Positions 51,604-60,184 are shown, numbered from the stretch's first letter. The stretch is 64,000 nt of DNA from Sphingopyxis macrogoltabida (GCF_001314325.1 NZ_CP009429.1:310501-374500), one strand, 5' to 3'. A program made the numbers and translations. The notes: generated from the sequence alone by a model not told the origin.

Positions 51604-52361
51604 CGCGGAAGCTGGCGCTGGTCACGGGCGGATTGCACCGGGTCGGTGCCGCGATTTCGGCGCGGCTGGCGCGCGAAGGTTATGAGCTGGCGCTGCACAA
51701 AAGGTCGGCGGCCGAGGCCGATCCGGTGCTCGCCGACGCGCTCGCCGAAACCGGCGCACGGAGCCATCGTTTTGCCGCCGACCTTGCCAATCCGGCCGAG
51801 GTCGACGCGCTGCTGCCCGCGGTGATCGACAAGTTCGGCCGCGTGCCCGATCTGCTCGTCAACAATGCGGCGCTGTTCGCCGAGGGCGAATGGGCCGACC
51901 TGTCGGCGGCAGCGCTCGCCGACATGATGCAGGTCAATCATCATGCGCCCGTGATGCTCGCCAAGGCGCTCGTCGCGGCGAGCGAGGGACGGCGTCCGGC
52001 GATCGTCAATATCGTCGACCAGCGAGTCGTCCATCCGGTGCCCGACCAGGTCGCCTACAGCCTGTCGAAATCGGCGCTGTGGCAGGCGACGGCAACGCTG
52101 GCGGTGGCGTTCGGGGGTCGGGCGCGTGTCAATGCCGTCGCGCCGGGGCTGACGATGGCGACCGACGATTATTCGGACGCGCAGGTCGAACGGCTGGCGA
52201 AGCGCATGCCGCTCGGCGCGCTGCCGACGCCGGCCGAGATTGCCGATGCGGTCGCCTGGCTGGCGCGTGCCGAGGCGGTGACGGGGCAGACGATCTTCGT
52301 CGACGGCGGTGCGCATCTCGCGCCCATGGCGCGCGATTTCGTGGCGCTGGAAAGAGACTGA
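51600..52361 (+). CDS. SDR-family oxidoreductase, likely FolM-like pteridine reductase
   Basis: The 253-residue protein has the NAD(P)-binding TGGLHRVGAAISARLA near 10-25, NNAALFAEGEW, and the catalytic Tyr/Lys in AYSLSKSALW near 158-167. The C-terminal VAWLARAEAVTGQTIFVDGG is typical for SDRs. The TGGLHRVG signature and the coupling to folB suggest a dihydromonapterin/dihydrofolate reductase of the FolM type. Function is inferred from context; a general SDR is the alternative. Confidence 0.75.
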   Translation: MTRKLALVTGGLHRVGAAISARLAREGYELALHKRSAAEADPVLADALAETGARSHRFAADLANPAEVDALLPAVIDKFGRVPDLLVNNAALFAEGEWADLSAAALADMMQVNHHAPVMLAKALVAASEGRRPAIVNIVDQRVVHPVPDQVAYSLSKSALWQATATLAVAFGGRARVNAVAPGLTMATDDYSDAQVERLAKRMPLGALPTPAEIADAVAWLARAEAVTGQTIFVDGGAHLAPMARDFVALERD

Positions 52362-52371
52362 TCTCTCTTTT

Positions 52372-52453
52372 CCGTTCGTGTCGAGCGAAGTCGAGACACC
52401 CCGAGACCTAGCGCCTCGCCGATGGGCATCTCGACTTCGCTCGATGCGAACGG
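52372..52453. repeat. Sphingomonad-type inverted repeat (TCGAGCGAAGTCGAGA)
   Basis: CCGTTCG at 52372-52378 with TCGAGCGAAGTCGAGA at 52381-52396 is mirrored by TCTCGACTTCGCTCGA at 52430-52445 and CGAACGG at 52447-52453. It stands between folM-like and the convergent aldehyde dehydrogenase gene, where it may also end transcription. It resembles short intergenic repeats common in sphingomonads; copies elsewhere were not searchable. Confidence 0.7.
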
Positions 52454-52480
52454 GTCAGGAGAACATGGCTCTCCACCCCG

Positions 52481-53914
52481 TCAATAAATATGCACCGCCT
52501 TGGTGGCGAGATAGCCGTCGAGGCCCTCCGGCCCGCTTTCGCTGCCAAAGCCCGATTCCTTGATCCCGCCGAACGGTGCGTCGAGCGCCGAGATGACGAA
52601 GCTGTTCACACCCACCATGCCGCTTTCGATCTGGTCGGCGATGCGGTTGATGCGGCGGCCGTTCTCGGTGAAGGCGAAGGCGGCGAGGCCATAGGGCAGG
52701 CGGTTCGCCTGTTCGAGTGCCTCGTCCTCGGTGCCGAACGGGCGGATCAGCGCCATAGGACCGAAGGGTTCGTGGCTCATCGCATCGGCTTCGGGCGGCA
52801 CGTCGGCGATCGCGGTCGGCTGGAAGAAATAGCCGTCGCCGGTCGCTTCGCCGCCCGCGATCACGCGCGCACCCTTGGCTTTCGCATCGGCAACCAGCGC
52901 TTCGAGCGCAGGAACCCGGCGCGCGTTGGCGAGCGGGCCCATCTGGGTGTCGGCATCGAGGCCGCTGCCGATCTTCACCTTTTGCGTGCGCTCGGCGAAA
53001 CCCTTGACGAAGGCGTCGTAGATGCCCTGCTGAACGTAGAAGCGCGTCGGCGAAATGCAGACCTGCCCGGCGTTGCGGAACTTCTGCCACACCACCTTGT
53101 CGAGCGTGGTTTCGAGGTCGCAATCGTCGAAGATCAGCACCGGCGCATGGCCACCGAGTTCCATCGTGATCCGCTGGACGCGGTCGGCGGCGAGCTTCAT
53201 CAGATGTTTGCCGACCGCGGTCGAGCCGGTGAAGCTGACCTTGCGGATCACCGGGCTGCCGAGCAGGTGGCGGCTGATCATGTCGGGGTCGCCATAGACG
53301 AGCTGGACGACGTCGCCCGGCACGCCGGCGTCGGCGATGCAGCGCATGATCGCGCTGGTGCAGCCCGGCGTTTCCTCGGGTGCCTTGGCGATGACGACGC
53401 AGCCCGCCGCAAGCGCGGGGGCGATCTTTTTCGCCATCAGGTTGACCGGAAAGTTCCACGGGCTGAACGCCGCGACCGGACCGACCGGCTGTTTCAGCAC
53501 CATCGCACGCTGGCCGACCGGGCGCTGGAGGACGCGGCCTTCGATGCGTTTGCCCTGTTCGGCGAAATAATCGAACAGCCCCGCCGCCGACAGCACCTCC
53601 CCGCGCGCTTCGCCGATCGGCTTGCCCTGTTCGAGCGTCATCAGCGTCGCGATCTGTTCGACGCGCTCGCGGATCGTCGATGCGACCTTGTGCATCAGCG
53701 CGGCGCGCTCGTCGGGCGTCTTGGCGCGCCACACCGGCCAGCCGCGTTCCGCCGCGGCGAGCGCCTCGTCGAGGTCGGCGGCGGTCGCGACGGGCAGCCC
53801 GGCGATCGTCCCCGCGGTGGCGGGATTATAGACCGGCCGCTCGTTGCGCCCCTCGCCGCTCCGCCAGGCACCGTCGATGAAAAGCTGGAGGTCGGCGTCG
53901 TAGGTCGCGGTCAT
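52481..53914 (-). CDS. gabD: NAD(P)-dependent succinate-semialdehyde dehydrogenase
   Basis: Oxidises succinate semialdehyde or a similar aldehyde. The 477-residue protein has the ALDH motifs: AAFSPWNFPVNLMAKKIAPAL near 144-164, SFTGSTAVGKHLMKLAA, the general-base Glu in TMELGGHAPVLIFDD near 250-264, and the catalytic Cys in RNAGQVCISPTRFYV near 280-294. The C-terminal EPFGPMALIRPF fits GabD. It is single on the minus strand with no gabT beside it. Confidence 0.88.
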   Translation of the reverse strand: MTATYDADLQLFIDGAWRSGEGRNERPVYNPATAGTIAGLPVATAADLDEALAAAERGWPVWRAKTPDERAALMHKVASTIRERVEQIATLMTLEQGKPIGEARGEVLSAAGLFDYFAEQGKRIEGRVLQRPVGQRAMVLKQPVGPVAAFSPWNFPVNLMAKKIAPALAAGCVVIAKAPEETPGCTSAIMRCIADAGVPGDVVQLVYGDPDMISRHLLGSPVIRKVSFTGSTAVGKHLMKLAADRVQRITMELGGHAPVLIFDDCDLETTLDKVVWQKFRNAGQVCISPTRFYVQQGIYDAFVKGFAERTQKVKIGSGLDADTQMGPLANARRVPALEALVADAKAKGARVIAGGEATGDGYFFQPTAIADVPPEADAMSHEPFGPMALIRPFGTEDEALEQANRLPYGLAAFAFTENGRRINRIADQIESGMVGVNSFVISALDAPFGGIKESGFGSESGPEGLDGYLATKAVHIY

Positions 53915-53962
53915 GGGGCAATCCTGAAGGGCGTGGTCGGATGGCGCCCATATAGGACCGGC

Positions 53963-54562
53963 TCAGCGATAGTTAAAGCTGATGCTGATCCGCTCGCCCT
54001 TTCCCGAATGCGGCATCACTTCGTGCCGCAGCCAGCTCTCCCAAAGGAAGACACGGCCCGCCGCGGGTTCGGCGTAGACGAAGGGGAGGAGATGCTCGGG
54101 CGCGTCGTCGGTGCGGCCGGGCGCTGCCATCAGCATCGCGAGGCGCGGGTCTTCGAGCTTGAGCGCACCCGAACCCGGCGGAACAGCAACGTAGAAGGTG
54201 CCCGAGACGATGCTGTGCGGGTGGATGTGGCCGCTGTGGGTGCCGCCGGGTTTCAATATGTTGACCCACAGGCTGTCGAGCCTGAGCGGTTTGGCGAGGT
54301 CGAAGTGGCAGGCCTTGGCGAACGCCTTGACCTCTTTGTCGAGCAGTTTCTTGAGATCGTGGAAGGCGGGATCGCGTTCGGGCAGGTCACCGAGGCTCGC
54401 GTAGCTGGTGTAGCCCTTATAACCATGCTCGCGACTCCAGCGACGGCCGGCGCCATCCTCTTCGGCGAACAGACGGCTGCTCTCTTCCAGCTCTTCGAGC
54501 AGGCCGGGGGTGCCGATATCGGCCTCGTAAAAATTGGTGGCGAAGAGCGTGCGAACGGGCAT
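53963..54562 (-). CDS. Putative 2OG-Fe(II) oxygenase (TIGR02466-like)
   Basis: The 199-residue protein matches a conserved family of small putative 2-oxoglutarate/iron oxygenases. Family segments visible are SLWVNILKPGGTHSGHIHPHS (His/Asp-type metal region) near 97-117, SGTFYVAVPPGSGALKLEDPR, and RVFLWESWLRHEVMPHSGKGERISI with the second His. The start at 54562 begins MPVRTLFATNFYEA; a longer frame reaches 54799 but overlaps the next gene's start region. Substrate unknown. Divergent from the SMP-30 gene. Confidence 0.75.
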   Translation of the reverse strand: MPVRTLFATNFYEADIGTPGLLEELEESSRLFAEEDGAGRRWSREHGYKGYTSYASLGDLPERDPAFHDLKKLLDKEVKAFAKACHFDLAKPLRLDSLWVNILKPGGTHSGHIHPHSIVSGTFYVAVPPGSGALKLEDPRLAMLMAAPGRTDDAPEHLLPFVYAEPAAGRVFLWESWLRHEVMPHSGKGERISISFNYR

Positions 54563-54608
54563 GATGGGCGCAAAGCACAGCAAGTGCGGACACGCAAGGG
54601 AGACGAGG

Positions 54609-55529
54609 ATGGCCGAGTTTGAACTGATCGCCGACGGATTGCGCTTTCCCGAGGCGCCGGTGGTGATGGACGACGGCAGCGTCATCGTTGTCGAGATCGA
54701 GGCGAAGCGGATCACGCGTTGCTGGCCCGGTGGCCGGAAGGAGGTCATCGCGACCCCCGGTGGCGGCCCCAACGGGCTGGCGATCGGCCCCGACGGCAAG
54801 CTTTATTGCTGCAACAACGGCGGGTTCAACTATGTCGAATCGAACGGCTATCTGGCGCCGCACGGTATCGCCGACGATTATTCGGGCGGGCGGATCGAGC
54901 GCATCGACATCGAGACCGGCGCGGTCGAGGTGTTGTACAAGAGCGGCGATCACGGCGTGACGCTGCGCGGCCCCAACGACATCATGTTCGACGCGCACGG
55001 CGGCTTCTGGTTCACCGATCACGGCAAGGTCGATTACGCCGCGCGCTGCCACGACATCGTCGGCATCTTCTATGCCAAGGCCGATGGCAGCTTTATCGAG
55101 GAAGTCATCTTCCCGAGCTATAACCCGAACGGCATCGGCATCTCGCCCGACGGGACGAAACTATACGCCGCCGAGACCTACACCTGCCGGCTGACGCAGT
55201 TCAATATCGTCGCGCCGGGCAAGGTTGATGACAGCGCGGGCCCGGGCGGCCCGGGCATCCCGCTCTATCGCCCCGCAGGCTATAAATTCTTCGACAGCCT
55301 CGCGATGGAAGCGAACGGCAATATCTGCGTCGCGACGATCGGCGAATGCGGGATTTCGGTCGTCGGTCCCGACGGACAGCTCGTCGAATTTGTCGAGACC
55401 GACGATATCTTCACCACCAACATCGCCTTCGGCGGGCCCGACCGGCAGGATGCCTATATCACCCTGTCGGGAACGGGCCGGCTCGTGAAGACGCGCTGGG
55501 CCAGACCGGGGCTGCAGCTCCAATACTGA
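54609..55529 (+). CDS. SMP-30/gluconolactonase-family protein
   Basis: The 306-residue protein is a six-bladed beta-propeller of the SMP-30/gluconolaconase/LRE-like group that hydrolyses sugar lactones. Motifs: ADGLRFPEAPVVMDDGSVIVVEIEAKRITRC near 9-39, GGGPNGLAIGPDGKLYCCNNGG near 51-72, GPNDIMFDAHGGFWFTDHGK and PNGIGISPDGTKLYAAET. Acid metal ligands are in keeping with a lactonase. The start is ATG at 54609 behind GAGGA. No sugar operon is nearby. Confidence 0.87.
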   Translation: MAEFELIADGLRFPEAPVVMDDGSVIVVEIEAKRITRCWPGGRKEVIATPGGGPNGLAIGPDGKLYCCNNGGFNYVESNGYLAPHGIADDYSGGRIERIDIETGAVEVLYKSGDHGVTLRGPNDIMFDAHGGFWFTDHGKVDYAARCHDIVGIFYAKADGSFIEEVIFPSYNPNGIGISPDGTKLYAAETYTCRLTQFNIVAPGKVDDSAGPGGPGIPLYRPAGYKFFDSLAMEANGNICVATIGECGISVVGPDGQLVEFVETDDIFTTNIAFGGPDRQDAYITLSGTGRLVKTRWARPGLQLQY

Positions 55530-55555
55530 CCCCGCGCCCCATTGGGGAGGCGAGG

Positions 55556-56020
55556 ATGAGGATGATATGGGTCGCGGCGCTGCTGATCGCGGCGCCGGCA
55601 AGCGCGCAGGTGCTGAACGCCGAACAGGCCGATGCGATCGTCAAGGGCTGCGCCGCGCACGCGCGCGCCAAGGGGCAGGGGCATGCGATCGCGGTCGTCG
55701 ATCTGGGCGGCCACCCGGTCGCCATCTGGCGGATGGACGGCAATGCGTTCGGCATGATGGATTTCTCGCTCGCCAAGGCGCGCGCGGTCGCGGCGTGGGG
55801 CTTCGCAACGAGCGGGATGGAGGAAGCAGTGAAGGGCACGCCGGGCTTTGCCGACGCGCCGCACGTCGTCACCGTGCCGGGCGGCGTACCGATCTTCAGC
55901 GCCGACGGGCGCACGCGGCTCGGCGGGGTCGGGGCGTCGGGCGAGGCGCCCGCCGACGATGCCGCTTGCGCCGCCGCCGGGATCGCGGCAGCAGGGCTCA
56001 AGTCGGAGCGCGCTCGCTGA
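55556..56020 (+). CDS. Exported GlcG/HbpS-family heme-binding-like protein
   Basis: The 154-residue protein has a signal peptide (about 1-17, MRMIWVAALLIAAPASA). The GlcG/HbpS domain follows: AHARAKGQGHAIAVVDLGGHPVAIWRMDGNAF near 34-65, KARAVAAWGFATSG, and VPGGVPIFSADGRTRLGGVGASGEAPADDAACAAAGI near 108-144. HbpS homologues bind heme or cobalamin, but GlcG roles vary. It sits 26 bases after the SMP-30 gene and 33 bases before the VIT1-like gene, so the three could share a transcript. Confidence 0.82.
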   Translation: MRMIWVAALLIAAPASAQVLNAEQADAIVKGCAAHARAKGQGHAIAVVDLGGHPVAIWRMDGNAFGMMDFSLAKARAVAAWGFATSGMEEAVKGTPGFADAPHVVTVPGGVPIFSADGRTRLGGVGASGEAPADDAACAAAGIAAAGLKSERAR

Positions 56021-56027
56021 CAGTTTT

Positions 56028-56050
56028 GGCGCTCCGAAACAGGGAGCGCC
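56028..56050 (+). promoter_or_regulatory. Hairpin at the start of the VIT1-like gene
   Basis: GGCGCTCC at 56028-56035 pairs perfectly with GGAGCGCC at 56043-56050 over a seven-base loop. It ends three bases before the ATG at 56054 and covers the purine-rich GGGAG that would be the ribosome site. It could therefore repress translation, or end the upstream transcript. Confidence 0.45.
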
Positions 56051-56053
56051 GTC

Positions 56054-56743
56054 ATGCACGAGGAAACCCACGCCGTCACGCGGATCGGCTGGCTGCGCGC
56101 CGCGATCCTCGGCGCCAACGACGGCATCGTGTCGACCGCGAGCCTGATCGCCGGGGTGGCCGCGGCGGGCGTGTCGCAATCCTCGATCCTCGTCACCGGC
56201 ACCGCGGGGCTCGTCGCGGGGGCGATGTCGATGGCGGCGGGCGAATATGTATCGGTGAGTTCGCAGGGCGACGCGGAAAAGGCCGACGTCGAACTGGAGA
56301 AACGTCACCTCGCCGCCGACCCCGAGTTCGAGCTCGAGGAACTGACGCAGATATACGAGCAGCGTGGACTGACGCGTGCGCTCGCCGAACAGGTCGCGGC
56401 CGAGCTCACCGCGCATGACGCGCTCGATACCCATTTGCGCGACGAGCTGGGGATGACCGATGCGATGGCGGCGCGGCCGGTGCAGGCGGCGGCGGCTTCG
56501 GCGGCGAGTTTCGCGATCGGCGCGGCGCTGCCGCTGGGGACGGTGCTGGTCGACAGCGGCGATTCCTTGCCCTTCACCGTCTCGGCGGCTTCGCTCGTCT
56601 TCCTCGCCATCCTCGGCGCGCTCGGGGCATGGGCGGGCAAGGCGCCGATGCTGCGCCCCGTCGTTCGCGTGACCTTCTGGGGCGCGGTGGCGATGGCGGT
56701 AACGATCGCGATCGGATCGCTGCTCGGAACGACGATCGGTTAG
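56054..56743 (+). CDS. VIT1/CCC1-family iron/manganese transporter
   Basis: VIT1/CCC1 proteins export or sequester Fe(II)/Mn(II). The 229-residue protein has the N-terminal ILGANDGIVSTASLIAGVAAAG near 18-39 and GAMSMAAGEYVSVSSQGDAEKADV near 57-80, which carry the metal-path Asp/Glu and Met residues. The cytosolic Glu-rich helical metal-binding loop spans about 80-150 and the last three transmembrane helices span about 155-229. It is convergent with the DUF488 gene, overlapping its stop by four bases. A perfect hairpin at 56028-56050 covers its ribosome site. Confidence 0.9.
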   Translation: MHEETHAVTRIGWLRAAILGANDGIVSTASLIAGVAAAGVSQSSILVTGTAGLVAGAMSMAAGEYVSVSSQGDAEKADVELEKRHLAADPEFELEELTQIYEQRGLTRALAEQVAAELTAHDALDTHLRDELGMTDAMAARPVQAAAASAASFAIGAALPLGTVLVDSGDSLPFTVSAASLVFLAILGALGAWAGKAPMLRPVVRVTFWGAVAMAVTIAIGSLLGTTIG

Positions 56744-57123
56744 CGGCGCTCCAGCCATTCGCGGAGCGCAACGGCATTGTTCCGCTCCTCGTTTTTCGCC
56801 GCATAGAGCAAGGTCACCGGACCCGCCTCTGCCGCCGCGTCGAGCGTAAAGAGCGCGGCCTTCATCTCGTCGCCGCCCGCATCGAGTTCGGCGAAATAGT
56901 CGAGCCGGAACGCATCCCACGCTTCGTCCGAATCGGCGGTTTCGCCATGATAGCGCTTGCGCAGGCCATCGCTGGGCGACAGCGGTTTCAGCCACGCCGC
57001 GAGCGCCGCCTTTTCCTTCGACACGCCGCGCGGCCAAAGCCGGTCGACGAGGAAACGCATGCCGTCGCCGGGACCGGCCGGTTCGTGGATGCGTTTGACC
57101 GCGATTGTCAGGGGCAGTGCCAT
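56740..57123 (-). CDS. DUF488 family protein
   Basis: The 127-residue protein has the DUF488 signatures: TIAVKRIHEPAGPGDGMRFLVDRLWPRGVSKEKAALAAWLKPLSPSDGLRKRYHG near 6-60 and VTLLYAAKNEERNNAVALREWL near 101-122. The family function is unknown. The frame is open far upstream through the DUF2855 gene region, but the start at 57121-57123 is where homology begins. The stop overlaps the VIT1 stop. Confidence 0.85.
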   Translation of the reverse strand: MALPLTIAVKRIHEPAGPGDGMRFLVDRLWPRGVSKEKAALAAWLKPLSPSDGLRKRYHGETADSDEAWDAFRLDYFAELDAGGDEMKAALFTLDAAAEAGPVTLLYAAKNEERNNAVALREWLERR

Positions 57124-57180
57124 CTGTATGACTATCGTTGATCCCGCAGCCGCGGGCAAGCCAATCGGAGGGGTCCGGAC

Positions 57181-58302
57181 ATGAGCAGAGCTGGCTGGGC
57201 GATCGATATCGATCGCGACGATATCACGAGGGCCGATCTGGTCGAGGGTGTCGCTGCGCCGCTCGCGCCGGGGCAGGTGCGCGTCCACCTCGACAGCTAT
57301 GCGATGACCGCGAACAACATCACCTATGCGGTGTTCGGCAAGCCGGCCGGGCTGTTTGGCCCAGATAAAAATGGGAGGGATCAGGGCTATTGGGATTTCT
57401 TCGCCGAGCGCGGCGAGCCGGGGCGGCTGCCCGTATGGGGTTTCGCGACCGTCACCGAGAGCGCGGTAGACGGTGTGGCGGTCGGCGATCGCTACTATGG
57501 CTATTATCCGATGGCGAGCGACGCCGTGCTGACCGTCGGCAAGGCGGGGCCGGGCGGCTTCACCGACGTGACGCCGCGGCGGACGACGCTGCCGCCGATC
57601 TATAATAATTATCAGCGGATCGAGGCGCTGGCCGACTATCGCGCCGCCGACCATAATTATTGGCCGGTTTTCCGCCCGTTGTTCCTGACCGGCTGGCTGA
57701 TCGCTGACCAGTTCGAGGATGATGGCGATTATGGCGCGGAGCAGATCCTGATCGCGAGCGCGTCGAGCAAGACCGCGATCGGGCTCGGCTTTTCGATCGC
57801 GCAGCGTGCCGGGCATCGCCCCGAAACGATCGGCCTGACCAGCAAGGCCAATGTCGCCAGTCTTGCGGAGCAGGGCATCTATGATCGCGTCATCGCCTAT
57901 GACGACATCATGACGCTCAATCCGGGGACGCCCTCGGCGCTCGTCGATATGGCGGGCAATGGCGCGGTGACGCGCGCGGTGCACAGCCATTTCGGCCATA
58001 ATCTCAAGGCCTCGATCATCGTCGGCAAGTCGCACTGGGACGCCGACGCTGGGGAGGCTCCGCTGCCCGGTCCCGAACGGCAGGGCTTTTTCGCGCCGGG
58101 GCGCAGCCAGAAGCGGATCGCCGACTGGGGCGGGGCAGCGTTCGGGCAGAAAATTGCGGAGGCCTGGCTCGGCTTCATGGACGTCGCGCCGCGCCTGACG
58201 GCGATCGACAAGCGGCAGGGGAGCGAGGCGGCGCTCGCCGCGTACCACGACATGCTCGCGGGCCGCACCGACCCCAAGGCGGGGATCGTCGTCGAACCCT
58301 GA
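57181..58302 (+). CDS. DUF2855 family protein
   Basis: The 373-residue protein resembles the DUF2855 group, which relates to zinc-independent medium-chain dehydrogenases. Segments: VRVHLDSYAMTANNITYAVFGKPAGLFGPD near 37-66, GRLPVWGFATVTES, and a Rossmann-like LIASASSKTAIGLGFSIAQRAGHRPETIGLTSKANVASL near 190-228. The chemistry and the role are unknown. It starts with ATG at 57181 after a GGAGGGG region. The next gene has a palindrome at its front. Confidence 0.83.
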   Translation: MSRAGWAIDIDRDDITRADLVEGVAAPLAPGQVRVHLDSYAMTANNITYAVFGKPAGLFGPDKNGRDQGYWDFFAERGEPGRLPVWGFATVTESAVDGVAVGDRYYGYYPMASDAVLTVGKAGPGGFTDVTPRRTTLPPIYNNYQRIEALADYRAADHNYWPVFRPLFLTGWLIADQFEDDGDYGAEQILIASASSKTAIGLGFSIAQRAGHRPETIGLTSKANVASLAEQGIYDRVIAYDDIMTLNPGTPSALVDMAGNGAVTRAVHSHFGHNLKASIIVGKSHWDADAGEAPLPGPERQGFFAPGRSQKRIADWGGAAFGQKIAEAWLGFMDVAPRLTAIDKRQGSEAALAAYHDMLAGRTDPKAGIVVEP

Positions 58303-58310
58303 CCGGGTGG

Positions 58311-58326
58311 TTGACGTTAACGTCAA
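58311..58326. promoter_or_regulatory. Perfect 16-bp palindrome TTGACGTTAACGTCAA
   Basis: This sequence is its own reverse complement. It lies 20 bases before the HAD hydrolase ATG and eight bases after the DUF2855 stop. It looks like a regulator binding site. It resembles the MerR-type sites reported for branched-chain and fatty-acid catabolic genes in proteobacteria, but identity with any of them is a guess. Confidence 0.5.
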
Positions 58327-58345
58327 TCTGCGCTCTAGCCGCGCC

Positions 58346-59005
58346 ATGTCTCGCTACACCCATGTCATCTTCGACTTCGGCGGCGTCATCACCGCCTCGC
58401 CCTTCGAAGCGTTCAACCGGCTGGAGGAGGAGCGCGGGCTGCCGCGCGATTTCGTCCGCCGCGTCAATGCGACGAACCCCGACGACAATGCTTGGGCGAA
58501 ATTCGAACGCGCCGAGATCGACGCGGCGAGTTTCGACACCGAATTTGCCGCCGAAGCGCGGGCGCTGGGGCACGAGCTCGAAGGCGAAGCGGTGCTCGCG
58601 GTCATCGCGGGAGCCGTCCGCCCGGCGATGGTCGCGGCGCTCGACACGTTGAAGGCGCAGGGCTTTACCATCGCGTGCATCACGAACAACGTCCCCGGCG
58701 GCAAGGGCATCAAGGGCGCCGGGATGACGCGCAGCGAAGAGGCCGCGAACGAGGTCGCAAGCATCATGGCGCGCTTTGCGCATGTCATCGAATCGAGCAA
58801 GGCGGGCGTCCGCAAGCCCGATCCCGCCATCTATTTGATGATGTGCGAGGCGCTGGGCGTCGAACCGGCGAACTGCATCTACCTCGACGACCTCGGCATC
58901 AACTGCAAACCGGCGAGCCGGCTCGGCATGCACGCGATCAAGGTGACGAGCGGCGAACAGGCGCTCGCCGACTTGTCGGCGGCGCTGGGGATGGCGCTGC
59001 CCTGA
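58346..59005 (+). CDS. HAD-IA hydrolase, epoxide-hydrolase N-terminal-like
   Basis: The 219-residue protein has HAD motif I HVIFDFGGVITASPFEAFNRLEEERG near 6-31 (nucleophile Asp in DFGG) and motif II TIACITNNVPGG near 108-119. Motif III is in KAGVRKPDPAIY and motif IV in ANCIYLDDLGINCKPAS near 185-201. It is of the HAD-IA group (EPHX2 N-terminal-like phosphatases). The start chosen is the ATG at 58346, after the palindrome at 58311-58326; a GTG further upstream (58307) would sit before the palindrome. Confidence 0.87.
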   Translation: MSRYTHVIFDFGGVITASPFEAFNRLEEERGLPRDFVRRVNATNPDDNAWAKFERAEIDAASFDTEFAAEARALGHELEGEAVLAVIAGAVRPAMVAALDTLKAQGFTIACITNNVPGGKGIKGAGMTRSEEAANEVASIMARFAHVIESSKAGVRKPDPAIYLMMCEALGVEPANCIYLDDLGINCKPASRLGMHAIKVTSGEQALADLSAALGMALP

Positions 59006-59075
59006 CGCCGGATTTGCTAGCTGCGGGATGAAGGGCGGCATTGGTGTGGGAAGCTGACGTTCGCTCTTTGGTGCA

Positions 59076-59154
59076 CCCCGGCGAAAGCCGGGGCCCAGGG
59101 CGTTAGAAGGCCAAGGTTGCGCAATGGCGCTCTGGGCCCCGGCTTTCGCCGGGG
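59076..59154. repeat. REP-like inverted repeat (CCCCGGC arms), copy 2
   Basis: Same arms as the element at 26635: CCCCGGCGAAAGCCGGGG from 59076 and its reverse complement ending at 59154, in the same relative order with a longer spacer. Matching continues for several bases past the core (GGGCCCAG against CTGGGCCC on the inner side). It lies between the HAD hydrolase and the convergent LysR gene. Confidence 0.8.
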
Positions 59155-59196
59155 TACACAGCATTGATGGTAACTATCGGTCGGAGCCCGCCGCCG

Positions 59197-60096
59197 TTAG
59201 GCCGCCGCTTCCGCGAGATCGAGCTTTGCCGCTTGGTCGAAAATGCGCGTCAGTACCGGCTCGGTGTCCGAAACGCGCATTGCGACGTGGAACTCGACAG
59301 GCGCGAGTGCGGGCATGTCGGCGATCGGAGTGAGCGCGCCGACCGCAATTTCGGCGCGGATCATCGGTTCGGGAAAGATGCCGATGCCGCCGCCGACCTT
59401 GGCGATGTCGATCATCGTCCGGGCATTGTTGCAGAGGTTCAGGGACTTCTGCGTAATGCGCGACGCCTGGATCGCGTCGCGCATCCGGCCGTGGATCGGC
59501 GAATGGCTGGCGAGCGACCAGACGGGGACGGGCTGGCTGCTGTCGCCGCGACCGAAGGCGGCGGCGACCGCCGGACTCGCGAGCCAGACCAGCGCGACCT
59601 CGCCGATCGGCCGCGTCTTGAGCGCCGGATGCGCGATCGGGCCCGCGGCGAAGGCAATGTCGGTGCGGCCGGTGAGCAGTTGCTGGATGAGGTTGGCGGT
59701 CAGGTCGATCTCGATCTCGAGCCCGACGTTCGGCATCTCGGCCTTGAGCGCGGCGACGAAGGCGGGCAGGCAGCTCGCCGCCGCAATCTCCCCCGCGCCG
59801 ATCCGCACGACGCCGCTCGCTTCGGCGAAACCGCCGCTGCCGAGCAGCGCGACCTGCATGTCGCGGAGCAACGGGTCGCAGTCGCGGACCAGCTTGCGTC
59901 CCGCCGCAGTCAGCGACATCGTCCGTCCGTCGCGGCGGAACAGCGTCGTGCCCAGCCGCTGCTCAAGCTCGCGCATCCGCGCCGACACTGCGGGCTGGGT
60001 CGTGTTGAGCCGTTCGGCGGCGGCCGAAAAGGTGCCGAGGCGGTCGATCCAGAGCAGCGTTTCGAGGTGATAGATCGAAATACGATTGATAGACAT
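59197..60096 (-). CDS. LysR-family transcriptional regulator
   Basis: The 299-residue protein has the LysR helix-turn-helix YHLETLLWIDRLGTFSAAAERLNTTQPAVSARMRELEQRLGTTLFRRDGR near 9-58. The substrate-binding domain is about 90-290. It is divergent from scoA with 88 bases between the starts, so it probably controls the CoA-transferase genes. A small AT-rich palindrome (ATTAT-N6-ATAAT, 60095-60110) overlaps its start. Confidence 0.9.
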   Translation of the reverse strand: MSINRISIYHLETLLWIDRLGTFSAAAERLNTTQPAVSARMRELEQRLGTTLFRRDGRTMSLTAAGRKLVRDCDPLLRDMQVALLGSGGFAEASGVVRIGAGEIAAASCLPAFVAALKAEMPNVGLEIEIDLTANLIQQLLTGRTDIAFAAGPIAHPALKTRPIGEVALVWLASPAVAAAFGRGDSSQPVPVWSLASHSPIHGRMRDAIQASRITQKSLNLCNNARTMIDIAKVGGGIGIFPEPMIRAEIAVGALTPIADMPALAPVEFHVAMRVSDTEPVLTRIFDQAAKLDLAEAAA

Positions 60097-60110
60097 TATT
60101 TATGTATAAT
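60095..60110. promoter_or_regulatory. AT-rich palindrome at the LysR start, possible operator
   Basis: ATTAT at 60095-60099 and ATAAT at 60106-60110 form an inverted repeat around TTATGT. It overlaps the start codon of the LysR gene and lies in the short divergent LysR-scoA space. LysR proteins often bind such spots and repress themselves. The arms are short, so this is weak. Confidence 0.35.
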
Positions 60111-60184
60111 CGAAAAATAGAGTAATTAGAATTGATGGATTTTATCCGCCAAGGTCGCCGCCGCCAGCAGTGAGGAGTGTGTTC

